Shown: positions 46,846-56,167, counted from the first letter of the stretch. The stretch: DNA of 64,000 nt from Streptomyces sp. cf386 (GCF_900103585.1 NZ_FNHV01000005.1:1-64000); one strand, 5' to 3'. The notes: generated by a model not told the origin, from the letters alone. Numbers and translations are program-made.

Positions 46846-46956
46846 AAGCAAAGGAAAAGAAGCGCCCTTTAGTTGAGGATTTCGTTGAACGCTTCCGGCT
46901 ACGTCTCTCGTACTTCCTGTGAGAAATGAGAGCCAGGGGTTCAGCGAGGGATGGCC

Positions 46957-48552
46957 ATGGTCAAGGCGCGCGTCTCCACAGCCGAGTTGGTCGCGGGAAG
47001 GTATCGACTCGTCGATGTCGTCCATCGCGAGACGAACCGCGTCAGTTACTACGGCGAGGACATCCAGACCGAACAGCCGTGCCTCCTCACCCAGGTCGGG
47101 CTGCCCGACGATCCGAGCCCCGACGACCGGCGCCGGGCGACCTCGCGCATCCTGCGGACGTCCGAGCGGATGGGCCTGCTGCGTCCGGGCCGGGTCGCCA
47201 CCGTCCTGGACGCCGTCGAGGAGTCCGGGAGCCTGTGGCTGGTGACCGAGTGGATCGACGGCACGCCCCTCGGCGAACTCCTCGCCCGGCAGGGCACGTT
47301 CAACTATGTACGGGCCGCCCGCATCGGCCTTGAACTGCTCGACGTGCTGGAGGCCGCGCACGTCGCGGGCATCACGCACGGCGAGCTGAGCCCGGGCCAG
47401 GTGTTCGTGCGCGACGAGGGTCCCCTCGTCGTCACCGGCTTCGGGCTGGCCGGCGCGACCCTCGCGCCCCGGGTCGCCGCACCGTCGTACGCCTCCCCGG
47501 AGCAGGCCCGTGACGAACGCATCGGGCCGGCGTCCGATCTGTGGGCGCTGGGCGCGATCCTCTACACGATGGTCGAGGGGCGCCCGCCCTACCGCGAACG
47601 GGACCGGCCCGAGGCCACGTTGAAGGGGGTGGACCGGCTTCCGCTGCGCGCGCCGGTGCGTGCCGGTCCACTCACCCAGGCCGTGCAAGGGCTGCTGCGC
47701 AAGGACTCCCGGGAGCGGCTGAGCAGACTGGTGATCCGCGACGCGTTCGTGCGTGTCCTCAACGAGGACCCCGAGGCGCCCCTGCAAGAGCCGGCACGCC
47801 CTCGGTCGCGCGGTCTGTACCCCGTGGGCCCGGGCTGGGGCAGACGAGCCATGGTCGCCGGTACCGCCCTCGCCGTGGTCACCGTCGCGGCCGCGGTCCT
47901 GGTCGTGACCAACGGCCGCGAGGACGAGGGGGGTTCGTCGGCGGCAGGCGCGGCACCACCCGGCCCGTCGGCCTCCGCGAAGGAACCCACGACTCCGGCC
48001 CCCACCAGGGAGCCCACCCCGTCCCCCACGAAGGAGGCGACGGAGACCGCGTCGCCCGCCCCGTCCCCGTCGGGCACCGCTCTGCCCGACGGCTTCCGGA
48101 CGTACAAGTCACCGGAGGGCTTCTCCCTGGCCCTCCCCGAGGGCTGGAAGCCGCTGCGCACGACGCGCGCCTCTGACCTGGCGTACCGGGTCGTGCTCGG
48201 CTCGGCCGACGATCCGCGCACGCTCGCCGTCACCTACAGCGAGCGCGTCGGCCCGGACCCCGTCGCCGTCTGGCGCGACGACGTCGAGCCCGGCCTCAAG
48301 GGATCCGGCGTCGGCTACGAGCGCCTCGGTGACATCGAGGCGACCACGTACCAGGGCTACGAGGCCGCCGACATCCAGTGGCTCGCCGACATCGACGACA
48401 CCCGTGTGCGCACCTTCGGCCGCGGCCTCCTCATCGGCGAACACCGCGGCTATTCGCTGCGCTGGACGACCCCGGAGGCCGACTGGGACGACGCAGGCAA
48501 CCGGGAGGCCCTGGACGTCGTCCTGCGGACCTTCCGCGTGCCCGAGGAGTGA
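46957..48552 (+). CDS. Membrane-anchored serine/threonine pseudokinase with extracellular domain
   Basis: 531 residues from the ATG at 46957 (GAGGG seven bases upstream). Residues 1-270 have the protein kinase fold: SYASPEQ (178-183) and SDLWALGAILYTMVEGRPPY (193-212) are clear. However, the glycine loop is missing, the beta-3 Lys position is PCLLTQV, the catalytic HRD is HGELSPGQV (141-149) and DFG is TGFG (159-163). Catalysis therefore looks lost. A membrane helix lies at about 299-317, then a Pro/Thr-rich stalk and a C-terminal outside domain (about 385-531). Confidence 0.88.
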   Translation: MVKARVSTAELVAGRYRLVDVVHRETNRVSYYGEDIQTEQPCLLTQVGLPDDPSPDDRRRATSRILRTSERMGLLRPGRVATVLDAVEESGSLWLVTEWIDGTPLGELLARQGTFNYVRAARIGLELLDVLEAAHVAGITHGELSPGQVFVRDEGPLVVTGFGLAGATLAPRVAAPSYASPEQARDERIGPASDLWALGAILYTMVEGRPPYRERDRPEATLKGVDRLPLRAPVRAGPLTQAVQGLLRKDSRERLSRLVIRDAFVRVLNEDPEAPLQEPARPRSRGLYPVGPGWGRRAMVAGTALAVVTVAAAVLVVTNGREDEGGSSAAGAAPPGPSASAKEPTTPAPTREPTPSPTKEATETASPAPSPSGTALPDGFRTYKSPEGFSLALPEGWKPLRTTRASDLAYRVVLGSADDPRTLAVTYSERVGPDPVAVWRDDVEPGLKGSGVGYERLGDIEATTYQGYEAADIQWLADIDDTRVRTFGRGLLIGEHRGYSLRWTTPEADWDDAGNREALDVVLRTFRVPEE

Positions 48553-49989
48553 TCAGACCGACGGTTCAGGTGCACGCATCGCCCGCAGGGGCAGGCGGTG
48601 CAGCGGCTCCGTACGCCAACTCGCCCTGAATGTCCGGTCCTTGAGCGAGCATGTCACGTCCAGGTGGTGCGGGGTCTCCAGGAAGGCGAGGTCCACGACA
48701 AGGGTGTCCGGGTCGGTCCAGCCGCCGCTGACCGCGGTGGGCAGCGGCTCGTCGGCGACGGTCCACCCGGCCTCCCCGAGCCGCACCCGCAGCGGGTGAC
48801 CGTCCTCGGTGAGCGTCAGCGTCCAGCCGTCCTCGCCCGGCGCGAGGTCGATCGCGGTCAGCTTGGGCAGCTGCTCGCAGACCCCGCCGTCCGGCGTGAA
48901 CGCTCCGGCGGACCAGGCCTGGGCCCGCTCGGGCGGCGCGGTCTTGCCGGCAGCGGGCGGCAGCGCGAGGTCCGCCAGCCGCTCGGCCAGGGCCGCGTCC
49001 GCCGCCTCGCCGCCGGTCAGGGGCGCGGGCCCGAACGCGGGCAACAGGTGCTCCCAGACGAGGTTCAGCACGGCCTGCATGTTCCGGGTGTCCGCAGTCG
49101 TCGCGATCACCGCGTCCTGCTCGGGCAGCACCAGGCAGAACTGACCGAACGCACCGTCACCGCGGTAGCCGTGCCGGGACATCCAGAACTTGAAGCCATA
49201 ACCCCGTTGCCAGTCCTCCGAGGGCATGACACCGGGGTTCTGGATCTGCGGACGCGTGGCCTCGGCCACCCACCACTCGGGCAGCAGCCGTTCGCCCTCC
49301 CACACCCCTCCCCGCAGATACAGCTGGCCGAGCCGGGCGATGGCGTCCGTGGTGGCGTGCAGCCCGCTGAAGCCGAGCTCACGGCCGCTGCGGTCGCTCA
49401 GCCACGCGATGTCGCCGATGCCGAGCGGGTCCAGCAGGCGCGGCCGGAGATACTCGGTCAGCGACTGGCCGCTCGCCCGCTGCACGATGGCGGAGAGCGT
49501 GAAGGTGGCGGACTGGTTGTACGCGAAGACGGTCCCCGGGTCGCGGGGCGGCGGTATCAGCAGGAACCCACGCACGAGGTCCTCGCTGTCGAGGCCGTAC
49601 GCCGCGTAGAGGGTGTCGCTCTCGTGCCCGCTGGCCATGGACGCCACGTGCCGTACGAGCATCGCGCGGCTGCGCGGATCGGTGATGTCGGCCTCGAACT
49701 CCGGGAAGTAGGAGATCACCGGGTCGTCGAGCCGGATCAGCCCCTCGCCGACGGCGATCCCGGCGGCCGTCGCCGTGAAGCTCTTGCTGATCGAGTAGAG
49801 GAGTTGGGGGCGCTCGGGGGTGTACGGCGCCCACCATCCGGACGCGACGAGCCGGTCGTGTCGCAGGATCATCAGGCTGTGCGGCTCGATGTCCGGGGCG
49901 GCGTCGAGGGCGTCGAGGAAGGCTAGGACACCGGAGGCGTCGATGCCCTGGGCGGCGGGGGTACTCGGGGGCAGCGGGCGAACACTCAT
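48553..49989 (-). CDS. Serine hydrolase, beta-lactamase-related
   Basis: 478 residues from the ATG at 49989, with GGGAGAGG upstream. The active-site SISKSF (Ser-x-x-Lys) is at about 65-70, FAYNQSATF is the Tyr motif, and RGDGAFGQ replaces the His/Lys-x-Gly triad block. No signal peptide, so probably cytoplasmic. The C-terminal 130 residues form a beta domain. Esterase or peptidase activity is expected rather than lactam hydrolysis. Its stop abuts the pseudokinase stop. Confidence 0.85.
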   Translation of the reverse strand: MSVRPLPPSTPAAQGIDASGVLAFLDALDAAPDIEPHSLMILRHDRLVASGWWAPYTPERPQLLYSISKSFTATAAGIAVGEGLIRLDDPVISYFPEFEADITDPRSRAMLVRHVASMASGHESDTLYAAYGLDSEDLVRGFLLIPPPRDPGTVFAYNQSATFTLSAIVQRASGQSLTEYLRPRLLDPLGIGDIAWLSDRSGRELGFSGLHATTDAIARLGQLYLRGGVWEGERLLPEWWVAEATRPQIQNPGVMPSEDWQRGYGFKFWMSRHGYRGDGAFGQFCLVLPEQDAVIATTADTRNMQAVLNLVWEHLLPAFGPAPLTGGEAADAALAERLADLALPPAAGKTAPPERAQAWSAGAFTPDGGVCEQLPKLTAIDLAPGEDGWTLTLTEDGHPLRVRLGEAGWTVADEPLPTAVSGGWTDPDTLVVDLAFLETPHHLDVTCSLKDRTFRASWRTEPLHRLPLRAMRAPEPSV

Positions 49990-50134
49990 GCGAGCATCCT
50001 CTCCCACGGCCCGGCGACGATCGAGGGAATAGGCGCTGCCGGGGGTGCATATAGGCTGCCTGTCTGCACATGTGCGGTCCGAGCACCCCTGTCCCCATGT
50101 GCCGTCCGATCAGCCCTGCTCAGGAGAGTCATCC

Positions 50135-51178
50135 GTGACCCTTGCGTTCGTCCCGCCCGAGACGTCCCCCGCTCCCCCGGCCCCGCTGTCCGACCTCGTC
50201 GCGCGGGACGCGCGCGAGTTCGGGGTCTACGCGCGGACCGGAGGGTGGACCTTCGGCCTGATGGTGGCGCGCAGCGTGCGCCCCGGTGGCCAGGGCGCGG
50301 ACGAGACGGCGAAGGTGTCCGCGAAGGAGTTCGCCGAACTCGCCGGGTGCTCCCCGGAGCGCGTCATGCGCTACTACAAGGCCTGGGACCGGGCCGCCGA
50401 CGACGGCCTCGTGCCGCACTTCGAGGCGCTCGCGCCGGGCCAGGAGGTGGAGCTGCCGGACGCCGACGTGTGGCTCAGCTACTACGTCTCCCGCAACAGC
50501 GCCACCTCCGAGCGCGGCACCGCCATCACCGAGGCAGCCGAGGCCGAGGGCATCCGCCCGACGAAGGCCCTGGAGGTCGCCGAGAACCCCACCGCGCTGC
50601 GTGCGGCCATCCTCGCCGACCCCTCCACCGCCCGTGCGGCCCGCCAGGCGCTGCTCGACCGGGTCCGCGAAGACCCGGATCTGCAGGCCGAGTTGGCGCG
50701 GGACGTCGTACGCACCGACGACCTGAAGAAGGCTGTCGCCACCGAGAGCCGGTCGGCCGACCGGATCGGTTACGTCCGCCAGATCGCCGAGTCCGGCCAG
50801 ATCAAGACGCCCGCCGGGCAGACCGTCGACGCGCCCGTGGATCTGCGCCAGGAAGCCGAGCGGCATCTGTCGCTCATCGACGAGCTGGAGGAGGACGAGG
50901 ACACCGGTGAGTGGGCCACGGAGGCCTACGACACGATGAAGTCGCTCGTCGTCGAGGCCGTGGAGGCCGACCCCGAGCTGCGGGTGCAGGAGCGGCGGAC
51001 GAAGTTCTACAGCAGCCTGCAGAAGGCGACGAAGGTCTTCGAGGAGCTGACCTTCGACGATGTGCAGGAGTTCGTCGAGGACGACATGGTCCAGCAGTTG
51101 GAGGAACTTCAGCAGGCCATCGCCACGGCCATCGCGGCTCTGCGCGGCACGCGGGAAGGCGCGGCACGACAGGAGTAG
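50135..51178 (+). CDS. Conserved-type protein of unknown function with HTH-like segment
   Basis: 347 residues from the GTG at 50135, with CAGGAGAG upstream. An N-terminal segment KVSAKEFAELAGCSPERVMRYYKAWDRAADDG (about 62-93) looks like a helix-turn-helix with a following helix. The rest is highly charged and alpha-helical (long Glu/Asp/Arg runs toward the C-terminus, possible coiled coil). No catalytic motif. A DNA-binding structural or regulatory role is a guess. Confidence 0.75.
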   Translation: MTLAFVPPETSPAPPAPLSDLVARDAREFGVYARTGGWTFGLMVARSVRPGGQGADETAKVSAKEFAELAGCSPERVMRYYKAWDRAADDGLVPHFEALAPGQEVELPDADVWLSYYVSRNSATSERGTAITEAAEAEGIRPTKALEVAENPTALRAAILADPSTARAARQALLDRVREDPDLQAELARDVVRTDDLKKAVATESRSADRIGYVRQIAESGQIKTPAGQTVDAPVDLRQEAERHLSLIDELEEDEDTGEWATEAYDTMKSLVVEAVEADPELRVQERRTKFYSSLQKATKVFEELTFDDVQEFVEDDMVQQLEELQQAIATAIAALRGTREGAARQE

Positions 51179-51207
51179 CCGCGCTCACTCCACCGACGCG
51201 CCACCGC

Positions 51208-51690
51208 TCACTCTGTGTAGCGGCGGCGTGTCCACAGAGGCAGCACGAACCAGCACACCACGTACCAGACGACCACGCCCGCGACCAGCCAGGGCACAAG
51301 GTCGTCGTCCATGGCGACCCGCAGGATCAGCAGCAGCGCGGACGCCATCGTGGCCAGCAGCAGGACCAGGCCGACGGAGGTCAGCCGGGAGGCCCAGTCC
51401 ACGGCCTGCGGTTTGATGCGCCGCCCCGACACCACGCGGTGCAGGGACACAGGACCGATCAGGGCACCGGTGGCGGCGGCGCCCAGGATGACCGTCACGA
51501 TGTAGATGGTCTGGTCCGTGTCGTCGAGGGTGTCGTACTTGGTGGTGAAGACGACGGTGAGCAGGAAGCCGAAGAGGATCTGGACGCCCGTCTGGGCCAC
51601 CCGGACCTCCTGGATGAGTTCGAGCCATCTGCGGTCGGCCCGCTCTTCCTCTGTTTCGTCGCGTCCCGTCCGCTCTTCCTGCTCCGTCAT
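51208..51690 (-). CDS. DUF6328-type membrane protein
   Basis: 160 residues. An acidic N-terminal tail (about 1-25) is followed by RRWLELIQEVRVAQTGVQILFGFLLTVVF, typical of DUF6328 proteins, and four predicted membrane helices. GPVSLHRVVSGRR lies between helices 2 and 3. Function unknown. It converges with the preceding gene. Confidence 0.8.
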   Translation of the reverse strand: MTEQEERTGRDETEEERADRRWLELIQEVRVAQTGVQILFGFLLTVVFTTKYDTLDDTDQTIYIVTVILGAAATGALIGPVSLHRVVSGRRIKPQAVDWASRLTSVGLVLLLATMASALLLILRVAMDDDLVPWLVAGVVVWYVVCWFVLPLWTRRRYTE

Positions 51691-51775
51691 GTGGTCCGGG
51701 TAACCAGGGCGCGAAAAACTCAAACGGCGCGGCTCCGGGAGCGGCGGGTTGGCCACCCCCGGAGCCGTGCCGCGT

Positions 51776-52759
51776 CTACCAGCGGTTTTCCACCTGTTCC
51801 TTGATCCGCCGGTCGTAGAGGTCCTGGATCGCGGCGAGCGTCTCGTCGGACAGGTCGGGCAGCGCGGCGGCGGCCGCGTTCGCGCGGGCCTGCTCCGGCG
51901 AACGGGCGCCCGGGATCACGGTGGTCACGCCCGGCTGCTGGATGATCCAGCGCAGCGCCAGCTGCGCGGGCGTGAAGCCTTCGGGGGCGAGGGCGGCGAA
52001 CTCGACGGCCGCCTCCACGCCGGACTCGTAGTCGACGCCGGAGAAGGTCTCGCCCTGGTCGAAGGACTCGCCGTGCCGGTTGTAGGTGCGGTGGTCGTTG
52101 GCGGGGAAGACGGTGTCCTTGGTGTACTTGCCCGACAGCAGGCCGGAGGCCAGCGGGACGCGGGCGATGATGCCGACGCCCGCCTCCTGGGCGGCGGGCA
52201 GCACCTCGCGCAGGGGCTTCATACGGAACGCGTTGAGGATGATCTGCACACTGGCCACGCCCGGCCGGGCGATCGCGGCCAGCGCCTCCTCGCAGGTCTC
52301 CACGCTGACGCCGTAGGCCGCGATGCGCTCCTCCTCGACGAGGGTGTCCAGGGCGTCGAACACCTCGTCCGTCGAGTAGACCGGCGTCGGCGGGCAGTGC
52401 AGCTGGACCAGGTCGAGGCGGTCCACGCCGAGGTCGCGCCGGGAACGGTCGTTCCAGGCACGGAAGTTGTCGAGAACGTAGTTCTCGGGGATCTGGTCGA
52501 CGCGGCGGCCCATCTTGGTCGCCACGAAGATGTCCAGCTCGGGCCTGCCGCGCAGGAAGGCGGCGATGGTCTGCTCGCTGCGTCCGTCGCCGTACACGTC
52601 GGCCGTGTCGAAGAAGGTCACCCCCGACTCGACCGCCGCGTCCAGCACGGCGAGGGCTTCCTTGTCGTCGACGTCTCCCCAGTCGGCGCCCAGCTGCCAT
52701 GTCCCGAGACCGACGACGGAGGCCCGCCGTCCCAACCTGCCGATTACACGCTCGTCCAT
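51776..52759 (-). CDS. Aldo/keto reductase
   Basis: 327 residues. AKR fold with GLGTWQLGADWGDVDD, FFDTADVYGDGRSEQ (Asp, Tyr), VATKMG (Lys) and LVQLHCPP (His), the full catalytic tetrad. IPGARSPEQARANAAAA near the C-terminus binds the NADPH 2'-phosphate. The substrate is unknown. It is divergent from the cholesterol oxidase gene, with clear palindromes between. Confidence 0.9.
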   Translation of the reverse strand: MDERVIGRLGRRASVVGLGTWQLGADWGDVDDKEALAVLDAAVESGVTFFDTADVYGDGRSEQTIAAFLRGRPELDIFVATKMGRRVDQIPENYVLDNFRAWNDRSRRDLGVDRLDLVQLHCPPTPVYSTDEVFDALDTLVEEERIAAYGVSVETCEEALAAIARPGVASVQIILNAFRMKPLREVLPAAQEAGVGIIARVPLASGLLSGKYTKDTVFPANDHRTYNRHGESFDQGETFSGVDYESGVEAAVEFAALAPEGFTPAQLALRWIIQQPGVTTVIPGARSPEQARANAAAAALPDLSDETLAAIQDLYDRRIKEQVENRW

Positions 52760-52819
52760 GGCGTCAGTGTGTCATTCGTCATGCGCATGCGCGGAACGGG
52801 CCCCTCCGCGCCGCTACCT

Positions 52820-52845
52820 GTGAATCATTCACTCACACGAGTGAA
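52820..52845. promoter_or_regulatory. Overlapping palindromes in divergent promoter region
   Basis: GTGAATCATTCAC (52820-52832) is a palindrome with one central base, and TTCACTC-ACAC-GAGTGAA (52828-52845) is perfect over seven-base arms. They overlap and sit between the aldo/keto reductase and the cholesterol oxidase, so one regulator could control both. Confidence 0.65.
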
Positions 52846-52896
52846 CAGGTAGTACGCGCGAGTGGTTACCGCCGAGCCGGTCCCTAGCGTGAGCCC

Positions 52897-54588
52897 ATGA
52901 TCGACGAGTTCAGCCGCAGGGGCTTCCTGCGCACCGCCGCCGCCCTGGCCACCGTGCCGATCCTGCTCCCGGCGGATCCGGCCGTCGCGGCACAGGAGTT
53001 ACCGGACTTCCCCTCGGATGTGGCGCTGTACCGCTCGGCGTACCGCAACTGGGTCGGGGAGATCACCGCCGACGGGCTGTGGGCCTGCGCACCGGCCGGC
53101 CCGGACCAGGTGGTCGCCGCCGTCAACTGGGCCTGGCGGCACGGCTGGCGGGTACGCGCCCGGGGTGCCTCGCACGGCTGGTCACCCCTGACGATCACGC
53201 CGGGCACGCCGTCGGACACGCCGGTCCTGCTCGTCGACACCGCCCCTCACCTCACCGGCCTGTCCCTGGAGTCCCCGGACTCCGTACGGGCCGGCGCCGG
53301 CGTCACCACGGAGGCCCTGCTCAGCTACCTGGAGGAGCGCGGCCTCGGCGTCACCGCCGCTCCCGCGCCCGGCAACCTCACCCTGGGCGGGGCCCTGGCC
53401 ATCGACGCGCACGGCACCGCCGTACCGGCGCGCGGCGAACAGCGGCTCACCGGGCACACGTACGGCTCGCTCAGCAATCTCGTGTTGTCGCTGACGGCGG
53501 TCGTCTGGGACGAGGCCAGTGGCGCGTACGTGCTGCGCACCTACGACCGTGCCGAGGCTGACTGCGCGGCGCTCCTCACCCATCTCGGCCGCTCCCTGGT
53601 CACGGAGGTCGTGCTGCGTGTGGGCGCGAACACCAACCTGCGCTGTGTGAGCCGTACGGACATCCCGGCCGGCGAGCTCTTCGCCGCGCCCGGCACGGAG
53701 GGGCGCACCTTCGAGAGTTTCCTGGACCGGGCCGGGCGGGTCGAGGTGATCTGGTTCGCCTTCACCGAGTTGCCCTGGCTGAAGGTGTGGAGCGTCTCCC
53801 CGGACCGGCCGCTGACCTCGCGGCAGGTGAGGAAGCCGTACAACTACCCGTTCTCCGACAGCGTGCCGCGCCCGGTGGCGGATCTGGTCGGGCGCATGGT
53901 GTCGGACGGGGCCTGGTATCTGGCGCCGGTGCTGGGCAACGCGCAGTACGACGTGGCCGCGCTCGGGCTGGTGGCGACACTGTCGGCGGACATCTGGGGG
54001 CCGTCCAAGAACACGCTGCTGTACCTGCGGCCGACGACGTTGAGGATCGCCACCAACGGTTGCGCGGTACTGACGAGCCGGGCCCAAGTGCAGCGCGTGG
54101 TCGCCGAGTTCACCACCTTCTACCGGGAGCGGCTCTCGGCGTACGCGGCGCAGGGACGGTTCCCGGTCAACGGCTCGGTGGAGATCCGGGTGACCGGCCT
54201 CGACCATGCGGCGGACGTCGGCCTGGAGGGTGCGCGGACGCCGCTGCTGTCGGCGCTCCGGCCGCACGAGGACCGGCCCGAGTGGGACACGGCCGTGTGG
54301 CTGAACATCCTGACGCTGCCCGGGACGCCGTACGCGGAGGCGTTCCTGCGCGAAATCGAGCAGTTCGTGCTCGACACGTTCGACGGCGGTTACGCCAGGT
54401 CCCGGGTCGAGTGGTCGAAGGGCTGGGCCTACACCGACGAGGCCGCCTGGAGCGACGACGAGATGCTGGATTCGGTCGTGCCCGGCAGTTTCGGTGAGGA
54501 CGGCTGGCGCGAGGCCTCGGGAGTGCTGGACCGGCTGGATCCCCACGGGGTGTTCGGTAACGCCTTCCTCGACCGGTTGTTCGGCTGA
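52897..54588 (+). CDS. Type II cholesterol oxidase (VAO-type flavoprotein), Tat-exported
   Basis: 563 residues. A twin-arginine signal (SRRGFLRTAAALA) ends near AVAAQ. The FAD-binding domain has RARGASHGWSPLT, where the His is the expected covalent FAD link in class II cholesterol oxidases, and GNLTLGGALAIDAHGT. The cholesterol-oxidase substrate domain follows (KPYNYPFSD, FTTFYRERLSAYA). It oxidises and isomerises 3-beta-hydroxysterols outside the cell. The ATG at 52897 is taken from the signal peptide. Confidence 0.88.
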   Translation: MIDEFSRRGFLRTAAALATVPILLPADPAVAAQELPDFPSDVALYRSAYRNWVGEITADGLWACAPAGPDQVVAAVNWAWRHGWRVRARGASHGWSPLTITPGTPSDTPVLLVDTAPHLTGLSLESPDSVRAGAGVTTEALLSYLEERGLGVTAAPAPGNLTLGGALAIDAHGTAVPARGEQRLTGHTYGSLSNLVLSLTAVVWDEASGAYVLRTYDRAEADCAALLTHLGRSLVTEVVLRVGANTNLRCVSRTDIPAGELFAAPGTEGRTFESFLDRAGRVEVIWFAFTELPWLKVWSVSPDRPLTSRQVRKPYNYPFSDSVPRPVADLVGRMVSDGAWYLAPVLGNAQYDVAALGLVATLSADIWGPSKNTLLYLRPTTLRIATNGCAVLTSRAQVQRVVAEFTTFYRERLSAYAAQGRFPVNGSVEIRVTGLDHAADVGLEGARTPLLSALRPHEDRPEWDTAVWLNILTLPGTPYAEAFLREIEQFVLDTFDGGYARSRVEWSKGWAYTDEAAWSDDEMLDSVVPGSFGEDGWREASGVLDRLDPHGVFGNAFLDRLFG

Positions 54589-54595
54589 GGCTCGG

Positions 54596-55819
54596 CTACT
54601 TCCGGGATGCCCTCGCCTGCACGGCGCGCGCGACCTTCGGTCCGAGCCGGCGCTTGAGGCGACGCAGCACTTCCAGTTGCCCGGCCGCTCTGTCGATCCG
54701 GTAGTACAGCCGGGGCGGAAGGTGGGGCAGCAGGGGTGAGTGGCGCTGGCCGAGGAGGGCGAACATCTGGTGCGGGGGCAGGTCGATGTAGCGGGGCAGG
54801 TTCTCGTACCAGCGGGCGCTGTAGCGGGCCGCGCTCTGGATGGACAACAGGGCCTGCTTGCGCTCCCGTTCGTAGCGGGCGAGCGCCTGCGGGAGGGCGA
54901 GATGCTGGTGCAGGGCGTCGGCGAGGGCGACGGCGTCCTCCAGCGCGAGGGTGGTGCCGGCGCCGATGGAGTAGTGGGTGGTGTGGGCGGCGTCGCCGAG
55001 CAGGACGAGGTTGTCGCGGTGCCAGGTGCGATTGGTGAGGGTGCGGAAGGTCTGCCACTGCGCACTGCCGTCGGCGCCGGAGCGGCCGATGACGGGGTGG
55101 CCGTCGAGGACGTCGACGAAGAGCTTCTCCAACAGGGCCGTTGCGTCGGCCTCGTTCGCGGTGTCGAGGCCGAGTCCGGTCCAGGTCTCAGGAGCGCATT
55201 CGACCACGCAGGTGCCGGCCTCGGGGCCGTAGCCGTAGCCGTAGCACCAGATCCAGCCGTGCTCGGTCTCGACGAAGGCGAAGGTGAAGGCGTCGAAGAC
55301 CTTGCTGGTACCGAGCCAGACATAGGGGTTGCGGCCGGTGCTGATCTCGGTGCCGAAGTGGTCGGCGTGCCGGGAGCGCAGGGCGCTGTGGACTCCGTCG
55401 CCCGCCACGACCAGGTCGGCTGCGGGCAGGTTCTCCGGTGTGATCCGGTGCTCGAACTCCAGCCGGACGCCCAGCGAACGGGCGCGGGCGGCGAGGATCT
55501 CCAGCAGCCGGTGGCGACCGATGCCGCGCCCTTCGTCGCCGGGCCGCCGGGTCGTCAGTGCCGGTGAGGCCCTCAGGTCCCGTACGTGGGCGACGCCCTC
55601 GCTCCAGCGGACCGAGCTCTCGCCGATGGCTCGGGCCGACTCGGGGTCGTACTCGTGGAGCGTGTCGAGCAGGTCGCGCCAGTAGGTGACGCCCCAGCCA
55701 TAGGTGGCGCCCTCCGGGTCGCGTTCGTGGACGGTGATCTCGTGAGACGGGTCCCGCAGCTTCAGCAGGATCGAGAGATACAGGCCGGCGGGCCCGCCGC
55801 CGACGCAGGCGACCTTCAC
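54596..55819 (-). CDS. FAD-dependent monooxygenase (aryl-CoA hydroxylase-like)
   Basis: 407 residues from the GTG at 55819, which has AGGGG about seven bases upstream (GTG 55825 would overlap that site). FAD motif VACVGGGPAGLYLSILL and GDAAHTTHYSIGAGTTLALEDA. It resembles the flavin domain of anthraniloyl-CoA and salicylyl-CoA hydroxylases, but lacks the second reductase half of the bifunctional forms. The aromatic substrate is unknown. It converges with the cholesterol oxidase gene and is upstream of and divergent to the tyrosinase operon. Confidence 0.82.
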   Translation of the reverse strand: MKVACVGGGPAGLYLSILLKLRDPSHEITVHERDPEGATYGWGVTYWRDLLDTLHEYDPESARAIGESSVRWSEGVAHVRDLRASPALTTRRPGDEGRGIGRHRLLEILAARARSLGVRLEFEHRITPENLPAADLVVAGDGVHSALRSRHADHFGTEISTGRNPYVWLGTSKVFDAFTFAFVETEHGWIWCYGYGYGPEAGTCVVECAPETWTGLGLDTANEADATALLEKLFVDVLDGHPVIGRSGADGSAQWQTFRTLTNRTWHRDNLVLLGDAAHTTHYSIGAGTTLALEDAVALADALHQHLALPQALARYERERKQALLSIQSAARYSARWYENLPRYIDLPPHQMFALLGQRHSPLLPHLPPRLYYRIDRAAGQLEVLRRLKRRLGPKVARAVQARASRK

Positions 55820-55836
55820 ACACACCCCTAGAAGTT

Positions 55837-55848
55837 ACCCATATAGGT
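55837..55848. promoter_or_regulatory. Palindrome upstream of monooxygenase gene
   Basis: ACCCATATAGGT is a near-perfect palindrome (ACC-ATAT-GGT core, flanked by matching T and A) about 18 bases upstream of the monooxygenase start, suitable as an operator. The remaining intergenic sequence up to 56025 shows nothing else I can name. Confidence 0.45.
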
Positions 55849-56025
55849 CATTTCGGATCCGCAGGGTAGCAGGGCGGACACCTCGCATCGCGACGTTCCG
55901 GATCGCGCCAGTTTCAGCAGGTGACACAGACCACCGGCGCCACAGCCGCCCGCGAAGGAGCACCCGAAACGCGGCCTCCACGGGAAGGAATTCCCCGTTC
56001 CGGTGACCCCAGGGCCTCATGCAAA

Positions 56026-56051
56026 GCAAGATCATCTTCGTTCAATCTTGC
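56026..56051 (+). promoter_or_regulatory. Inverted repeat upstream of melC operon
   Basis: GCAAGAT (56026-56032) and ATCTTGC (56045-56051) are perfect arms with a 12-base spacer; CATGCAA (56019-56025) and TTGCATG (56048-56054) give a second, overlapping pairing. The element is about 115 bases before melC1 and likely marks the operon's control region. Confidence 0.55.
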
Positions 56052-56167
56052 ATGACATGTGGTCACTTGTCCGGATCGGAGCCAACCACTCCCGACCGAT
56101 TTCTCCCTCTCTCATCCAGCCAGATAGGCATGCGGAGTCGTCCATCGAACGAACCCAGGAGGTCCAT

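Noticed and set aside
46887..46915. GAAC...TCT sequence as a SigE-type promoter before the pseudokinase
   Set aside because: The spacing does not fit the expected 16-18 bases, so it was not annotated.
55835..56035. Leftward 66-codon open frame in the melC1 upstream region
   Set aside because: Codon use and composition do not look coding, it spans the likely regulatory palindromes, and it has no ribosome site.
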